A stretch of 37,016 nucleotides of DNA from an uncultured Bacilli bacterium (GCA_947631345.1 CANRKW010000002.1:1-37016); one strand, 5' to 3'; shown: positions 15,008 to 24,657, counted from the first letter of the stretch. Translations and numbers: made by a program. Notes: generated by a model from the letters alone, not told the origin.

Positions 15008-16590
15008 TTGAAGTTTTAAAAAATTCAATTATCACTAATCATATATCACATGCTTATTTGTTTACTGGCCCTAGGGGGACTGGTAAAACTAGTATTGCAA
15101 AAATATTTGCCCATGCAGTTAATTGTGAAAATTTTACAGATGATATATGCTTTCAATGTAATATTTGCAAATCTTTAATGGAAAATGATAGTGATATTAT
15201 CGAAATAGATGCTGCAAGTAACAATGGTGTTGATGAAATACGAACTTTAAGAGATAATGTGAAATTATTACCTAGTTTTTGTAAATATAAGATTTATATT
15301 ATAGATGAGGTTCATATGCTTTCAACTGGCGCGTTTAATGCACTTTTAAAGACTTTAGAAGAACCACCTGAACACGTAATCTTTATACTTGCTACTACTG
15401 AACCAAATAAAATACCTGTAACTATTTTGTCTAGATGTCAAAGGTTTGATTTTAATAAAATTGATGATTTTTCATTAAAAAATAGACTAAAATATATATG
15501 TACACAAGAAAATGTAAATATTGCAGATGAAATTATCGAGTATATTTGTAATTTGTCTGATGGTGGATTAAGAGATGCAATTAATTTATTAGATCAAGTT
15601 ATATCTTTAAATAAAGAAAATATTACAATTGATGATATTGATAAGATTAGTGGTAATGTTTCTAAAGATGTTATTTTTAAACTATTTGATTATGTTTGTT
15701 CTGCTGATTATAAATTGTTACTCGATTATGTTCAAAACATTTCTTTAAATGGTAGAAATTACTCTGATATTGTTAATTCTATGCTGATTTTTATAAGAGA
15801 TTATATAATTAATATTCAAGTTTCAAATTATTTTGATAAAGATTATTCAAATAAACTTAGTTCTTACGATTTTTCTTCCGAATTATCATTAAAAATCACT
15901 AAAATGTTAAATGAACTTTCTTATGAATTAAAAAATAGTAATGATCAAAAGCTATTATTTGAAATATATATAATGAATTTAGTAAATGTTATAAGTGATA
16001 AAAATGATAATATTGATAAAATAGAATATAAGCAAAATATTAAATCAAGTAGTGAAAATGAAAAAGTTAAAAGTGATCTAAATAATAAAAATATTGAAGA
16101 AAATAAACCAAAAACAGAAAAAATTAATTTTAATTTAAAAAAAGTTAGAATAAATAATTTATTTGCAGAAGCATCTAAAGAATTACTTACTGTGTTAAAT
16201 AAAAATTATGATAAAATAAATGATTATATTTCAAATAAAATGTATAACACACTTGTTACTTTATTATCTCAATGTAAGATAGTAGCTGCTTCTAATGAAT
16301 ATATCTTATTTTCGTTTTTAGATGATTCATATGTTCCTTTGTTTGATAGTAGTTATAAGCAAATTGAATTATTTATGAACGAAATATATGGTAATGTTTA
16401 TAAAGTAGTGGCTGTTACACAAAATGAGTGGGAAAAATTAAGGCAAGAATATATTTTAAATAAAAAAAATAATATTCCATATGTTAAAATGGATGAAAAT
16501 GATGTAAAATTAGATATGGAGACAAATTTTAATGATTTGGAAAACTCTGCGTTGGATATATTTGGTGAAAGTAGCATAAGTGTAAAATAG
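14935..16590 (+). CDS. dnaX: DNA polymerase III gamma/tau subunit (clamp loader)
   Basis: AAA+ ATPase that loads the DnaN clamp. It starts MSYTALYRKYRPNNF, as in Bacillus DnaX. Walker A is GPRGTGKTS (about 45). A four-cysteine zinc module follows (CENFTDDICFQCNIC). Walker B is IYIIDEVHML, and the sensor/SRC motif is LSRCQRF. The C-terminal half (about 360-551) is the variable tau part. The start is odd: the nearest good ribosome binding site, GGGAGG (14899-14904), is about 30 nt upstream and is set for an out-of-frame ATG at 14909. An in-frame stop at 14905-14907 rules out a longer N-terminus. Confidence 0.96.
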   Translation: MSYTALYRKYRPNNFKNVVGQDVIVEVLKNSIITNHISHAYLFTGPRGTGKTSIAKIFAHAVNCENFTDDICFQCNICKSLMENDSDIIEIDAASNNGVDEIRTLRDNVKLLPSFCKYKIYIIDEVHMLSTGAFNALLKTLEEPPEHVIFILATTEPNKIPVTILSRCQRFDFNKIDDFSLKNRLKYICTQENVNIADEIIEYICNLSDGGLRDAINLLDQVISLNKENITIDDIDKISGNVSKDVIFKLFDYVCSADYKLLLDYVQNISLNGRNYSDIVNSMLIFIRDYIINIQVSNYFDKDYSNKLSSYDFSSELSLKITKMLNELSYELKNSNDQKLLFEIYIMNLVNVISDKNDNIDKIEYKQNIKSSSENEKVKSDLNNKNIEENKPKTEKINFNLKKVRINNLFAEASKELLTVLNKNYDKINDYISNKMYNTLVTLLSQCKIVAASNEYILFSFLDDSYVPLFDSSYKQIELFMNEIYGNVYKVVAVTQNEWEKLRQEYILNKKNNIPYVKMDENDVKLDMETNFNDLENSALDIFGESSISVK

Positions 16591-16600
16591 GAGGAAAATT

Positions 16601-16894
16601 ATGAATATGCAAAATTTAATGGCTCAAGCACAAAGAGTCCAAAAAGAGTTAGAAAAGGCTAATCAAGAAATTGAAAATAGTGTTTTTGTAGGTAAAAGTG
16701 GTGCAGTTAATGCAACTTTATCTGGAAAGATGGTACTTACTAAGGTGGAAATTACTGATGATAGTATTTTGAGTGACAAAGATATGCTTCAAGATATGGT
16801 TGTAGTTGCAGTAAATGATGCTTTATCACAAGTTGGCAAAATGAAAGAAGAAAAATTGGGTAAATATGCTGGTGGACTTGGAGGATTATTTTAA
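16601..16894 (+). CDS. Nucleoid-associated protein YbaB/EbfC family
   Basis: Small dimeric DNA-binding protein, 97 aa, with MAQAQRVQKELEKANQEI coiled N-terminal helix and the family's C-terminal glycine-rich end GGLGGLF. It lies between dnaX and recR, the conserved dnaX-ybaB-recR order. AGGAGG precedes the ATG by about 7 nt. It is the gene called yaaK in Bacillus. Confidence 0.95.
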   Translation: MNMQNLMAQAQRVQKELEKANQEIENSVFVGKSGAVNATLSGKMVLTKVEITDDSILSDKDMLQDMVVVAVNDALSQVGKMKEEKLGKYAGGLGGLF

Positions 16895-16896
16895 TA

Positions 16897-17493
16897 ATGT
16901 ATCCTTTAGAGTTTCAAGAATTGAAGGATTGTTTTAAAGAATTACCAGGAGTTGGTGATAAATCTGCTGAAAGATATGTATATGCTATTGATGAATTAGA
17001 TGATGATAATGTAAAAAAAATTGCAGATAGTTTAATTGCTTTTAAGAAAAATATTAGAAAATGTAATATATGTGGTTGTTTATCTAATCAAGATATTTGC
17101 TCTGTCTGTTCATCTGATATGCGTGATAAGTCTACAATATGTGTTGTTGAAGATTCAAAAAGTGCATTTGCATTTGAATCTACTGGTAAATATAAAGGAC
17201 TTTATCATATATTGGGAGGCTTAATATCACCAATTGATGAGATAAATCCAGAAGACATTAATATATCATCATTAATAACTAATAGATTAAATAGTGAACT
17301 TAAAGAAGTTATAATTGCTTTAAATTCATCAGTTGAAGGAGAAATGACATCATTATATATTCAAAAATTATTAGAAGGTAAAGGTGTTAAAGTTTCAAGA
17401 CTTGCATATGGTTTACCTATGAATGCTGATATTGAATATTTAGATCCATTAACAATTATTAGAGCAATTGATGATAGAAAATTTTTGTCATAG
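16897..17493 (+). CDS. recR: Recombination protein RecR
   Basis: Part of the RecFOR pathway; forms a ring clamp on DNA. 198 aa. The helix-hairpin-helix region ELPGVGDKSAERYV is followed by a four-Cys zinc finger (CNICGCLSNQDICSVC) and a TOPRIM domain with CVVEDSK. It starts 2 nt after ybaB; the closest ribosome binding site GGAGG (16877-16881) is rather far, so coupling to ybaB translation is likely. Confidence 0.97.
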   Translation: MYPLEFQELKDCFKELPGVGDKSAERYVYAIDELDDDNVKKIADSLIAFKKNIRKCNICGCLSNQDICSVCSSDMRDKSTICVVEDSKSAFAFESTGKYKGLYHILGGLISPIDEINPEDINISSLITNRLNSELKEVIIALNSSVEGEMTSLYIQKLLEGKGVKVSRLAYGLPMNADIEYLDPLTIIRAIDDRKFLS

Positions 17494-17532
17494 TTTTTAA
17501 GTTTAACTAATATATTGTATTGGAGGAAATAT

Positions 17533-17715
17533 ATGCAATATATAGTAATATTTATAAAAAGATTGGTTGTCTCATTATGTATGCTTTATACTTTTGATGT
17601 AATAGTAAATAGTGTTGGCATAATGATTCCAATAAATAGTGTAACTATTTTGTCTGTAACTTTTTTAGGACTTCCTGCAATTTTTGGTTTATTAGTTTTA
17701 CAGAAAATGATTTAG
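17533..17715 (+). CDS. bofA: BofA-family pro-sigma-K processing inhibitor
   Basis: Small membrane protein, 60 aa with two hydrophobic segments. The motif IMIPINSVTILSVTFLGLPA matches the conserved BofA C-terminal part. In Bacillus it holds the SpoIVFB protease inactive in the outer forespore membrane until the forespore signals. The ATG at 17533 has GGAGG upstream; an upstream in-frame TTG is not used. Location after recR is that of B. subtilis. Supports a sporulating host. Confidence 0.85.
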   Translation: MQYIVIFIKRLVVSLCMLYTFDVIVNSVGIMIPINSVTILSVTFLGLPAIFGLLVLQKMI

Positions 17716-17727
17716 GAAGTGAGGAGT

Positions 17728-18549
17728 ATGGATAATGTTTTAAATGAATATTTCAATCGCTTGTCTTTGAATAATAGAATAGGACACGCGTTTTTGATTT
17801 GCAATACAACTTTTGAAAACGTAAAAGATGAGTTAGAATTAATATTAAATAAATACTTTTTTAAAACAGAAGTTGATATAAATAAAAACAATAGTGATAT
17901 TTATATTTTAAAACCTACAAATGATAAAATAATTAAAGAGGATATATTAAATCTTCAAAGTAATTTAAAAACATTATCTCAATTTAATGAAAATCGTATA
18001 TATATTATAGACCATGCCGAAATGATGAACGATTATGCTGCTAATTCTTTGTTAAAATTTTTGGAAGAACCTGAAAAAAATATTTATGCTTTTTTAATAA
18101 CATCAAACATTGATAAAGTTATTTCTACTATTAAATCTAGATGTCAGATTTTAGTAGTGCAAAATGGGATTACATTTGATAAAAATGAGGTTCCTATTGA
18201 AATTTTGAATAAAACTGTCTCATTTATAAATGATTATGAAAATATGGGATTAGATATCATAACTAAATATTCATTTTATTTTGATAAAAAAGAAGATAGA
18301 GAAAACTTTAAAATTAAACTTAAAGTTATGAAATACTTTTATAGAGATATACTTAATAAATTAATATACGATAAGGTTTTGATTTTTAGTGAATTTGAAG
18401 ATATTATAAATAATATAGCTAATAAAAATTCTGAAAAATCTATAATTAATAAATTAATTATTTTAAATAAATTTGAAAATATGTTAGAATATAACTTGAA
18501 TATAAATTTATTTTTAGATAACTTGATTATAGAAATGGAGGGCTATTAG
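17728..18549 (+). CDS. holB: DNA polymerase III delta prime subunit
   Basis: Clamp-loader subunit partner of DnaX. It starts MDNVLNEYFNRLSLNNRIGHAFLI, then has NSLLKFLEEPEKNIYAFLIT and the SRC-type motif STIKSRCQIL. The Walker A is degenerate, as usual for delta prime. ATG 17728 is preferred over the in-frame GTG 17719 because AGGAAG is 8 nt upstream of the ATG. 273 aa. tmk, which usually lies before holB, is absent here. Confidence 0.93.
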   Translation: MDNVLNEYFNRLSLNNRIGHAFLICNTTFENVKDELELILNKYFFKTEVDINKNNSDIYILKPTNDKIIKEDILNLQSNLKTLSQFNENRIYIIDHAEMMNDYAANSLLKFLEEPEKNIYAFLITSNIDKVISTIKSRCQILVVQNGITFDKNEVPIEILNKTVSFINDYENMGLDIITKYSFYFDKKEDRENFKIKLKVMKYFYRDILNKLIYDKVLIFSEFEDIINNIANKNSEKSIINKLIILNKFENMLEYNLNINLFLDNLIIEMEGY

Positions 18550-18551
18550 TT

Positions 18552-19334
18552 ATGGATAATGTAGTGGGTGTTGTATTTAAAAATAATAGTAAGGCACAAT
18601 TTTATAATAGTAACTCAATTAAAATTCATGATGGAGATTATGTTGTGGTTGAAAGTGATAAAGGGCTTCAAGTTGGAAAAGTTTTAATGGCTAATATAAT
18701 TAATAAAGAAATTATACCTGATATGAAAAAAGTTATTCGATTAGCTACTAGAGAAGATATAAGAATATTTGAAAGAAACGAAATTGATTCAAAAAAAGCA
18801 CTTAATAATGCTAAAAGTATAGCAAGTAGATTAAAATTAAATATGAATATTATAGATGCATATTTTACATATGATAGAAGTCAATTGGTATTTTATTTTT
18901 TATCTGAAGGTAGAGTTGATTTTAGAGATATGGCAAAAGAACTTGCCTCAATTTATAAAACTAGAATTGAACTTAGACAAATTGGTGTAAGGGATAAAGC
19001 AAAAGAAATATCTGGAATTGGTCAATGTGGTAGGGAACTTTGCTGTGCGTGTTTTTTAAAAGGTTCAATGGATTCCGTTTCAATCAATATGGCTAAAAAT
19101 CAAAATATTGCTTTAAATCCTTCAAAAATAAATGGTCAATGTGGTAGACTTTTGTGTTGCTTTAATTATGAAGATGATGTTTATACTGAAAAAAGGTCTG
19201 GAATGCCTAATATAGGTGATGAAGTTAAAACTGAAAAAGGTATTGGTAGGGTTGTTTCAATTGATATATTAAAAAGAAGTTATGTTGTTAATTTACGAGA
19301 TGAAGGAAGAATCGAAATAGAAATGGATAAGTAG
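18552..19334 (+). CDS. ricT: PSP1-domain protein RicT (YaaT)
   Basis: PSP1 C-terminal domain protein; in B. subtilis part of the RicA-RicF-RicT complex that affects RNase Y maturation of mRNAs, Spo0A phosphorylation and competence. 260 aa. The Cys-rich signature is clear: GIGQCGRELCCACF and INGQCGRLLCCFNYE, whose cysteines bind an Fe-S cluster in the complex. It starts 2 nt after holB. Its known link to Spo0A and ComK activity is notable given the 0A boxes and comK upstream; the link in this organism is inference. Confidence 0.95.
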   Translation: MDNVVGVVFKNNSKAQFYNSNSIKIHDGDYVVVESDKGLQVGKVLMANIINKEIIPDMKKVIRLATREDIRIFERNEIDSKKALNNAKSIASRLKLNMNIIDAYFTYDRSQLVFYFLSEGRVDFRDMAKELASIYKTRIELRQIGVRDKAKEISGIGQCGRELCCACFLKGSMDSVSINMAKNQNIALNPSKINGQCGRLLCCFNYEDDVYTEKRSGMPNIGDEVKTEKGIGRVVSIDILKRSYVVNLRDEGRIEIEMDK

Positions 19335-19340
19335 GTATGT

Positions 19341-20069
19341 ATGAAACAGGTTATAAATGATTTAGTTGGATATGATAATTTAAAGATTTATCAGAATAGT
19401 GATTATTTTAATTTTAGTTTGGAATCTGTTTTGCTTCCTAGATTTTGTAAATTAAAAAATAATATGAAGATTATTGATTTTTGTACTGGAAATGCACCTA
19501 TTCCTTTAATATTAAGTACAATGACTGAATCTAAAATAATTGGTATCGAACTTCAAAAAGAAATATATGATTTAGCAGTTAAAACTGTAAAATTAAATAA
19601 ATTAGAAAATAAAATTGAAATATTAAATATGGATGTAAAGGATGCAGAGTTTAAATTTGATACAGATACATTTGATTTAATAACTTGTAATCCCCCATAT
19701 TTTAAATATGAAAATGATAATAGTATTAATAAAAATGAAATAAAATCAATTGCGAGGCACGAAATAAAAATAACTATTGCAGATGTTATTAAAATATCAA
19801 AAAAGTTGCTAAAAAATAATGGAAGTTTAGTAATAGTGCATAGAACTGAAAGACTTGGAGAAATAATTGATTTATTTAATAAAAATAATTTTAAAATAAA
19901 AAGGATGAGATTTATTTATCCAAAAAAGGATAGTAATTCTAATTTAGTTTTAATTGATGCAAAGAAAAATGCAAAAGAAGGACTTAAAGTTATGAAACCA
20001 CTTATTTGTCACAATAATAATGGTAATTATACTAACGAAGTATTAAAAATGTTTGAGAGGTTAAAATGA
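19341..20069 (+). CDS. SAM-dependent methyltransferase, TrmN6/YabB type
   Basis: Class I Rossmann methyltransferase, 242 aa. Motif I is IIDFCTGNAPIPLIL, and the N6-adenine-type catalytic motif is NPPYFK (about 116-121). The family (YabB, TrmN6) methylates A37 of tRNA-Val in E. coli; in Firmicutes the substrate is less certain. It stands before rsmI as in Bacillus yabB-yazA-yabC and overlaps rsmI by 4 nt. Confidence 0.88.
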   Translation: MKQVINDLVGYDNLKIYQNSDYFNFSLESVLLPRFCKLKNNMKIIDFCTGNAPIPLILSTMTESKIIGIELQKEIYDLAVKTVKLNKLENKIEILNMDVKDAEFKFDTDTFDLITCNPPYFKYENDNSINKNEIKSIARHEIKITIADVIKISKKLLKNNGSLVIVHRTERLGEIIDLFNKNNFKIKRMRFIYPKKDSNSNLVLIDAKKNAKEGLKVMKPLICHNNNGNYTNEVLKMFERLK

Positions 20070-20905
20070 TACAAAAAAGTTATGAAAAAGAAAATAGTAA
20101 TTTATATATTGTTCCAACTCCAATAGGAAATTTGAAAGATATAACTTACAGGGCTGTCGAAATTTTAAAATCAGTTGATGCTATTTTTGCTGAAGATACT
20201 AGGGTAACTTATAATTTACTTAATAGTTTAAATATAAAAAATAAAATTTATCAATGTCAAAAATTTAATGAAGCTCAAGCGAGTGTATCTGTTTTAAATT
20301 TACTTTCTGAAGGTAAAAATGTAGCAATTGTTACTGATAGGGGGACTCCTCTTATTAGTGATCCTGGTTCATTAGTTGTAAATAACGTAGTTGAATCTGG
20401 ATATAACGTTATTGCTTTACCTGGAGCTTCTGCACTTCTTCCGGCTTTAAATATGTCAAATATTTCTTCAGAAAAATTTTTGTTTTATGGTTTTCTAAAT
20501 TCAAAAGAAAGTCAAAGTATAAAAGAGTTAATTATGTTGAGTAGTTTAAATTTCACAATTGTTTTGTATGAATCTCCTCATAGACTATCTAAAACACTTC
20601 AAAATATTTATAAAATTATGGGAAATAGACAAATTAGTATTTCCCGGGAAATATCAAAGGTTCATGAGGAAGTATTTAGAGGCACTGTTAGTGAAGCTAT
20701 TGATATTTATAAAGAAGTTAAAGGTGAGATTGTTATTGTTATAACAAAAAATGAAGAAGAAAAAGATTATGATTTATATTTAGAAGAAGTATTGGATGAA
20801 GTAAAGTCTGGCTTAACTTCTAAAGACGCAATTAAAAAAATATCAAAAAAATATGGAATTAGTAAAAATATATTATATAATATGTATGAGGAGTCAAAAA
20901 AATGA
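20066..20905 (+). CDS. rsmI: 16S rRNA (cytidine1402-2'-O)-methyltransferase RsmI
   Basis: SAM methyltransferase of the tetrapyrrole-methylase fold that 2'-O-methylates C1402 of 16S rRNA. It shows YIVPTPIGNLKDIT at the N-terminus, AEDTRVT, TDRGTPLISDPG and YESPHR motifs. 279 aa. The start overlaps the previous gene (ATGA) and its stop overlaps pth. Codons for SISREIS contain the second perfect Noc-site palindrome (20639-20652). Confidence 0.96.
   Translation: MIQKSYEKENSNLYIVPTPIGNLKDITYRAVEILKSVDAIFAEDTRVTYNLLNSLNIKNKIYQCQKFNEAQASVSVLNLLSEGKNVAIVTDRGTPLISDPGSLVVNNVVESGYNVIALPGASALLPALNMSNISSEKFLFYGFLNSKESQSIKELIMLSSLNFTIVLYESPHRLSKTLQNIYKIMGNRQISISREISKVHEEVFRGTVSEAIDIYKEVKGEIVIVITKNEEEKDYDLYLEEVLDEVKSGLTSKDAIKKISKKYGISKNILYNMYEESKK
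20639..20652. promoter_or_regulatory. Second perfect Noc-binding-site palindrome, inside rsmI
   Basis: ATTTCCCGGGAAAT, identical to the copy at 2564-2577, embedded in coding sequence. CCC (Pro-type) and GGG strings are rare in this gene; the CGG Arg codon is unlike the AGA used elsewhere, which suggests selection for the site rather than the codons. Confidence 0.7.
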
Positions 20906-21444
20906 AGTTAATTGTAGGTTTAGGTAATCCAGGAAAAGAATATGAAAATACTAGGCATAATGTTGGCTTTATGGCAATTGATAATTATTTATGTAATGTC
21001 ATTTATAAAGAAAAAATGTCTTCAATGTATTATGAAAAAATAATTGATAATGAAAAAGTGATTTTCATAAAACCGTTAACATTTATGAATGAAAGTGGTA
21101 TTGCAGTTAGAAAGTATATTGATTATTATAAAATAAATATTGATGATATTTTAGTTATTTATGATGATATGGATTATCAAGTTGGAAAATATAAAATTAA
21201 AATGAGTGGTTCATCTGCTGGTCATAATGGTATTAAAAGTATTATTTCTAATCTTGGTACTTCAGATTTTAAAAGAATTAGAATTGGAATTTCTAAACCA
21301 AAAGATGATATAATAGATTATGTACTTGGTAAATTTAATCTACCTGAATTAGAAGAAGTAAATAAAGTTTTAAATATAGTTAATAATATAATTGATGATT
21401 TTTTTAAGATGGATTTTGAAAAATTAATGAGTAAATATAATTAG
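20902..21444 (+). CDS. pth: Peptidyl-tRNA hydrolase
   Basis: Releases tRNA from stalled peptidyl-tRNA. 180 aa. Motifs: KLIVGLGNPGKEYENTRHNV with the catalytic His, FMNESG with the conserved Asn, and the DDMDYQVGKYK region with the conserved Asp. GAGGAG lies 8 nt before the ATG, which overlaps the rsmI stop. It is followed after 8 nt by mfd, the usual order. Confidence 0.97.
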   Translation: MKLIVGLGNPGKEYENTRHNVGFMAIDNYLCNVIYKEKMSSMYYEKIIDNEKVIFIKPLTFMNESGIAVRKYIDYYKINIDDILVIYDDMDYQVGKYKIKMSGSSAGHNGIKSIISNLGTSDFKRIRIGISKPKDDIIDYVLGKFNLPELEEVNKVLNIVNNIIDDFFKMDFEKLMSKYN

Positions 21445-21452
21445 AGGTTTTT

Positions 21453-24400
21453 ATGATAAAGAATTTATTTAATGATAAATTAGAAAATGGTTATAAAATA
21501 TCCATTACTTTAAATGAAATATACTATCAATTTTTGATGTATATGTTTTTTTCATTAAATAAAAGTTTAATAATCGTTACACCTACATTAGCAGATGCTA
21601 ATAAAATATATTCTGCTTTAAATAACAGAATAAAAAATGTCTATATATTTCCAGATGATGATTATTTAACTAAACATGCTATTGCTGTTTCACCAGAACT
21701 TACTTTAATGAGGATGAAGTTTTTAAATAATATTAATCAAGATGATAAATGTATTTTAATTTGTCATACTAACAGTATATTAAAAAAGTTACCTTTAAAA
21801 AGTAAATTAAATGAAAAAAATATAAAATTAAAGGTAAATTCTTCTATTGTTCGTGAAGAATTAATTAACAAATTATTAGAAAATGGCTATGTAAGAGAAA
21901 GTTTAGTAACTAATACTGGCGAATTTAGTGTAAGAGGTTTTGTTGTAGATGTTTTTCCAATTTTTGAAAATCATCCTATAAGAATTGAATTTTTTGATAA
22001 TGAAATTGATGAGATAAAATATTTTGATGAAAATACCCAAATGTCATATGAAAATATTGATGAGTTTGTAATAAAGCCAATTATAGATGAATTCAAGGAT
22101 GATAATGGATGTGTATTAGATTATATAAATGATGGTGCGCTAGTTTATCAAGATTATGCTCAAATAAGAAATGTTGAAGATACTATAATTACTCAGATGA
22201 AATATTATGAAGATAATGATTCAATGTTATCTTTAAGTGATTTGAATGCTAATAATACATATTTTATAGATACTATAAATAATACTAATAATTATGATTT
22301 AGATATTAATGCTGTATCTATTGAAAATTTTAATAATGATAAAGAAACTTTTATGGAAAAATTAAATGAAAATAATTCTTTTTTGTGTACTACTGATAAA
22401 GAATTTATTAAAAGTTTAAAAATTAATGAAAAAAAAGTAATATTTGAAGATATTTCATCTGGATTTATATATAATGATATTTCTTATTATTCTAAAAATG
22501 ATTTGTTTGTTGTTTCTAAAAATATAAAATATGATACTGGTTATAAATTAGGCAAAAAAATTAATTCTTTAGATAAATTGGAAGTAGGAGATTATGTAGT
22601 TCATAGAAAACATGGAATAGGTGTTTATATGGGTATTTCAACTATTACTAAAAATAATTTGAAAAAGGATTATATTTTAATTAAATATAAAGCTGATGAT
22701 AAGTTATATTTACCAGTTGATAAATTAGATAAATTATATAAATATTCTTCTAAAGATGGTGTTAAACCTGTAATTCATAGATTAAATAGTGCTGAATGGC
22801 AAAAGACAAAAATGAAAATTCGTCAAAAAGTAAAAGATATTAGTAGTGAATTAATCAATATTTATAAAAAAAGAAATATGAGTACAGTAACCCCATTTAT
22901 GCCAGATACTCCAGAACAAATTATGTTTGAAAATGAGTTTCTTTATGATGAAACTGAAGATCAAATAAAGTGTTCTTTAGAAATTAAGAAAGATTTGGAA
23001 CGAAGTAAACCGATGGATAGGCTTTTATGTGGTGATGTTGGATATGGTAAGACTGAAGTAATTTTTAGGGCAATGTTTAAAGCAGTTTCTAATAGCAAGC
23101 AAGTTATGTATTTATGTCCTACAACTCTTTTAAGTTATCAACAATATATGTCTTGTAAAGATAGATTTAAGAATTATCCTGTCAATATTGCTATTTTAAA
23201 TAGATATAATACTAAAAAAGAGGCTACGGCAGTGCTAGAAGGACTAAAAAATGGAACTATTGATATAGTATTTGGAACACATAGATTATTAAGTGGAGAT
23301 GTAATATTTAAAGATTTAGGGCTTTTGGTTATTGATGAAGAGCAAAGATTTGGGGTTATGCATAAAGAAAAAATAAAAGAAATTAAATCAAATGTCCATG
23401 TTTTGAGTGTTTCAGCGACACCTATTCCAAGAAGTTTACAAATGAGTTTAATTGGAGTTAGAGATTTATCTTTAATTGAAACTCCACCTAAAAATAAACT
23501 TCCTGTTCAAACTTATGTTATAAATTATGATCCATATATTATGAGAGAAGTTGTTTTAAAAGAAAAAGCAAGAAATGGACAAGTGTTTATTTTATATAAC
23601 AAAGTTGAAGATATGAATAAAATGGTAGATGGATTTAAAAAATTAATACCAGAAGTCAGTGTTAAATTTGCGCATGGAAAAATGAATAAAGATGAAATGC
23701 AAGATATAATGTATGAATTTAACTTAGGTAAATTTGATGTTTTAATAAGTACCACTATAATTGAAAATGGAATTGATGTACCTAATGCTAATACCATTAT
23801 CGTTATGAATGCTGATAGATTTGGTTTATCTCAACTATATCAAATTAGAGGTCGTGTAGGTAGAAGTGATAGACAAGCATATGCATACTTAATGTATGAT
23901 AAAAGTAAGATTTTAGGAGAAAATGCAGTAAAAAGATTAGATGCTATAAAAGAATTTACTTCTTTAGGTAGTGGTTACAAAATAGCAATGCGTGACTTAA
24001 GTATTCGTGGTGCTGGTGATTTGCTTGGAAGTGAACAAGCCGGATTTATTGATTCAGTTGGTGTTGATATGTATATTGAACTAATTAATGAAGAATTAAA
24101 TGGTCAAATACTTGAAGATAACGAAGAAAAAGAAGTAAATTTGGATGATGTAACTACACATATAGGTAATGATTATTCTGATGAAGATTCAATAATAGTT
24201 TTATTACATCAAAAAATATCAAGTATTTCTAGTTATGAAGAATTAAATCAAGTTTTTGAAGAAATAGAAGATAGATTTGGTAAAGTTACACCTCAAATAA
24301 AAGAATATATGTATCAAGAATTAGTAAAAAAGATTATAAATAGATTAAATATAAAAATTATGATAAATGATAATTTAAAATTTAGCTTTAGATTAAATGA

Positions 24401-24596
24401 AGACATATATAAAAAGTTAAGTATAGAGAAGTTTTTTATTGAATCAACTAAAATTAATTCTAGATTCAATTTTGCTTATAGGGGAAATGCTATTGATATT
24501 TCTTTACCTAAAATTAATTTAGAAAAACATTATATATATTATATCTTTGAAGTTTTAAATTATATAGAAAATTATATAAAGAACAAGAGTAACTAA
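21453..24596 (+). CDS. mfd: Transcription-repair coupling factor Mfd
   Basis: SF2 translocase that displaces stalled RNA polymerase and recruits UvrA. 1047 aa, somewhat shorter than the usual 1150. The UvrB-homology part contains GEFSVRGFVVDVFP. The RNA polymerase interaction domain has GDYVVHRKHGIG (about 375). Helicase motifs are GDVGYGKTEV (about 527) and DEEQRFGV (about 628), with SATPIPRSLQMS and RIRGRVGRS-type motif VI (QIRGRVGRSDRQA). AGAGG precedes the ATG. The stop codon is in the loop of its terminator. Confidence 0.97.
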   Translation: MIKNLFNDKLENGYKISITLNEIYYQFLMYMFFSLNKSLIIVTPTLADANKIYSALNNRIKNVYIFPDDDYLTKHAIAVSPELTLMRMKFLNNINQDDKCILICHTNSILKKLPLKSKLNEKNIKLKVNSSIVREELINKLLENGYVRESLVTNTGEFSVRGFVVDVFPIFENHPIRIEFFDNEIDEIKYFDENTQMSYENIDEFVIKPIIDEFKDDNGCVLDYINDGALVYQDYAQIRNVEDTIITQMKYYEDNDSMLSLSDLNANNTYFIDTINNTNNYDLDINAVSIENFNNDKETFMEKLNENNSFLCTTDKEFIKSLKINEKKVIFEDISSGFIYNDISYYSKNDLFVVSKNIKYDTGYKLGKKINSLDKLEVGDYVVHRKHGIGVYMGISTITKNNLKKDYILIKYKADDKLYLPVDKLDKLYKYSSKDGVKPVIHRLNSAEWQKTKMKIRQKVKDISSELINIYKKRNMSTVTPFMPDTPEQIMFENEFLYDETEDQIKCSLEIKKDLERSKPMDRLLCGDVGYGKTEVIFRAMFKAVSNSKQVMYLCPTTLLSYQQYMSCKDRFKNYPVNIAILNRYNTKKEATAVLEGLKNGTIDIVFGTHRLLSGDVIFKDLGLLVIDEEQRFGVMHKEKIKEIKSNVHVLSVSATPIPRSLQMSLIGVRDLSLIETPPKNKLPVQTYVINYDPYIMREVVLKEKARNGQVFILYNKVEDMNKMVDGFKKLIPEVSVKFAHGKMNKDEMQDIMYEFNLGKFDVLISTTIIENGIDVPNANTIIVMNADRFGLSQLYQIRGRVGRSDRQAYAYLMYDKSKILGENAVKRLDAIKEFTSLGSGYKIAMRDLSIRGAGDLLGSEQAGFIDSVGVDMYIELINEELNGQILEDNEEKEVNLDDVTTHIGNDYSDEDSIIVLLHQKISSISSYEELNQVFEEIEDRFGKVTPQIKEYMYQELVKKIINRLNIKIMINDNLKFSFRLNEDIYKKLSIEKFFIESTKINSRFNFAYRGNAIDISLPKINLEKHYIYYIFEVLNYIENYIKNKSN

Positions 24597-24610
24597 TATT
24601 CTTGTTTTTT
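24582..24610 (+). terminator. Intrinsic terminator of the mfd transcript
   Basis: AACAAGAGTA (24582-24591) pairs with TATTCTTGTT (24597-24606) over 10 bp with one G-U; the loop ACTAA holds most of the mfd stop codon; a T run follows to 24610. Confidence 0.85.
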
Positions 24611-24611
24611 A

Positions 24612-24640
24612 GTATATTTTGTTTTTTTAATAGCAAACTA
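24612..24640 (+). promoter_or_regulatory. Candidate forespore (sigma-G-type) promoter of spoVT
   Basis: GTATA (24612-24616), 17-bp spacer, CAAACTA (24634-24640). It resembles the sigma-G pattern (GNATA-type -35, CATNCTA-type -10) with one mismatch in the -10. B. subtilis spoVT is sigma-G dependent. No sigma-A -10 is seen here. AT-rich DNA makes chance matches possible. Confidence 0.45.
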
Positions 24641-24657
24641 GTTAAAGAGAGGTGTGT

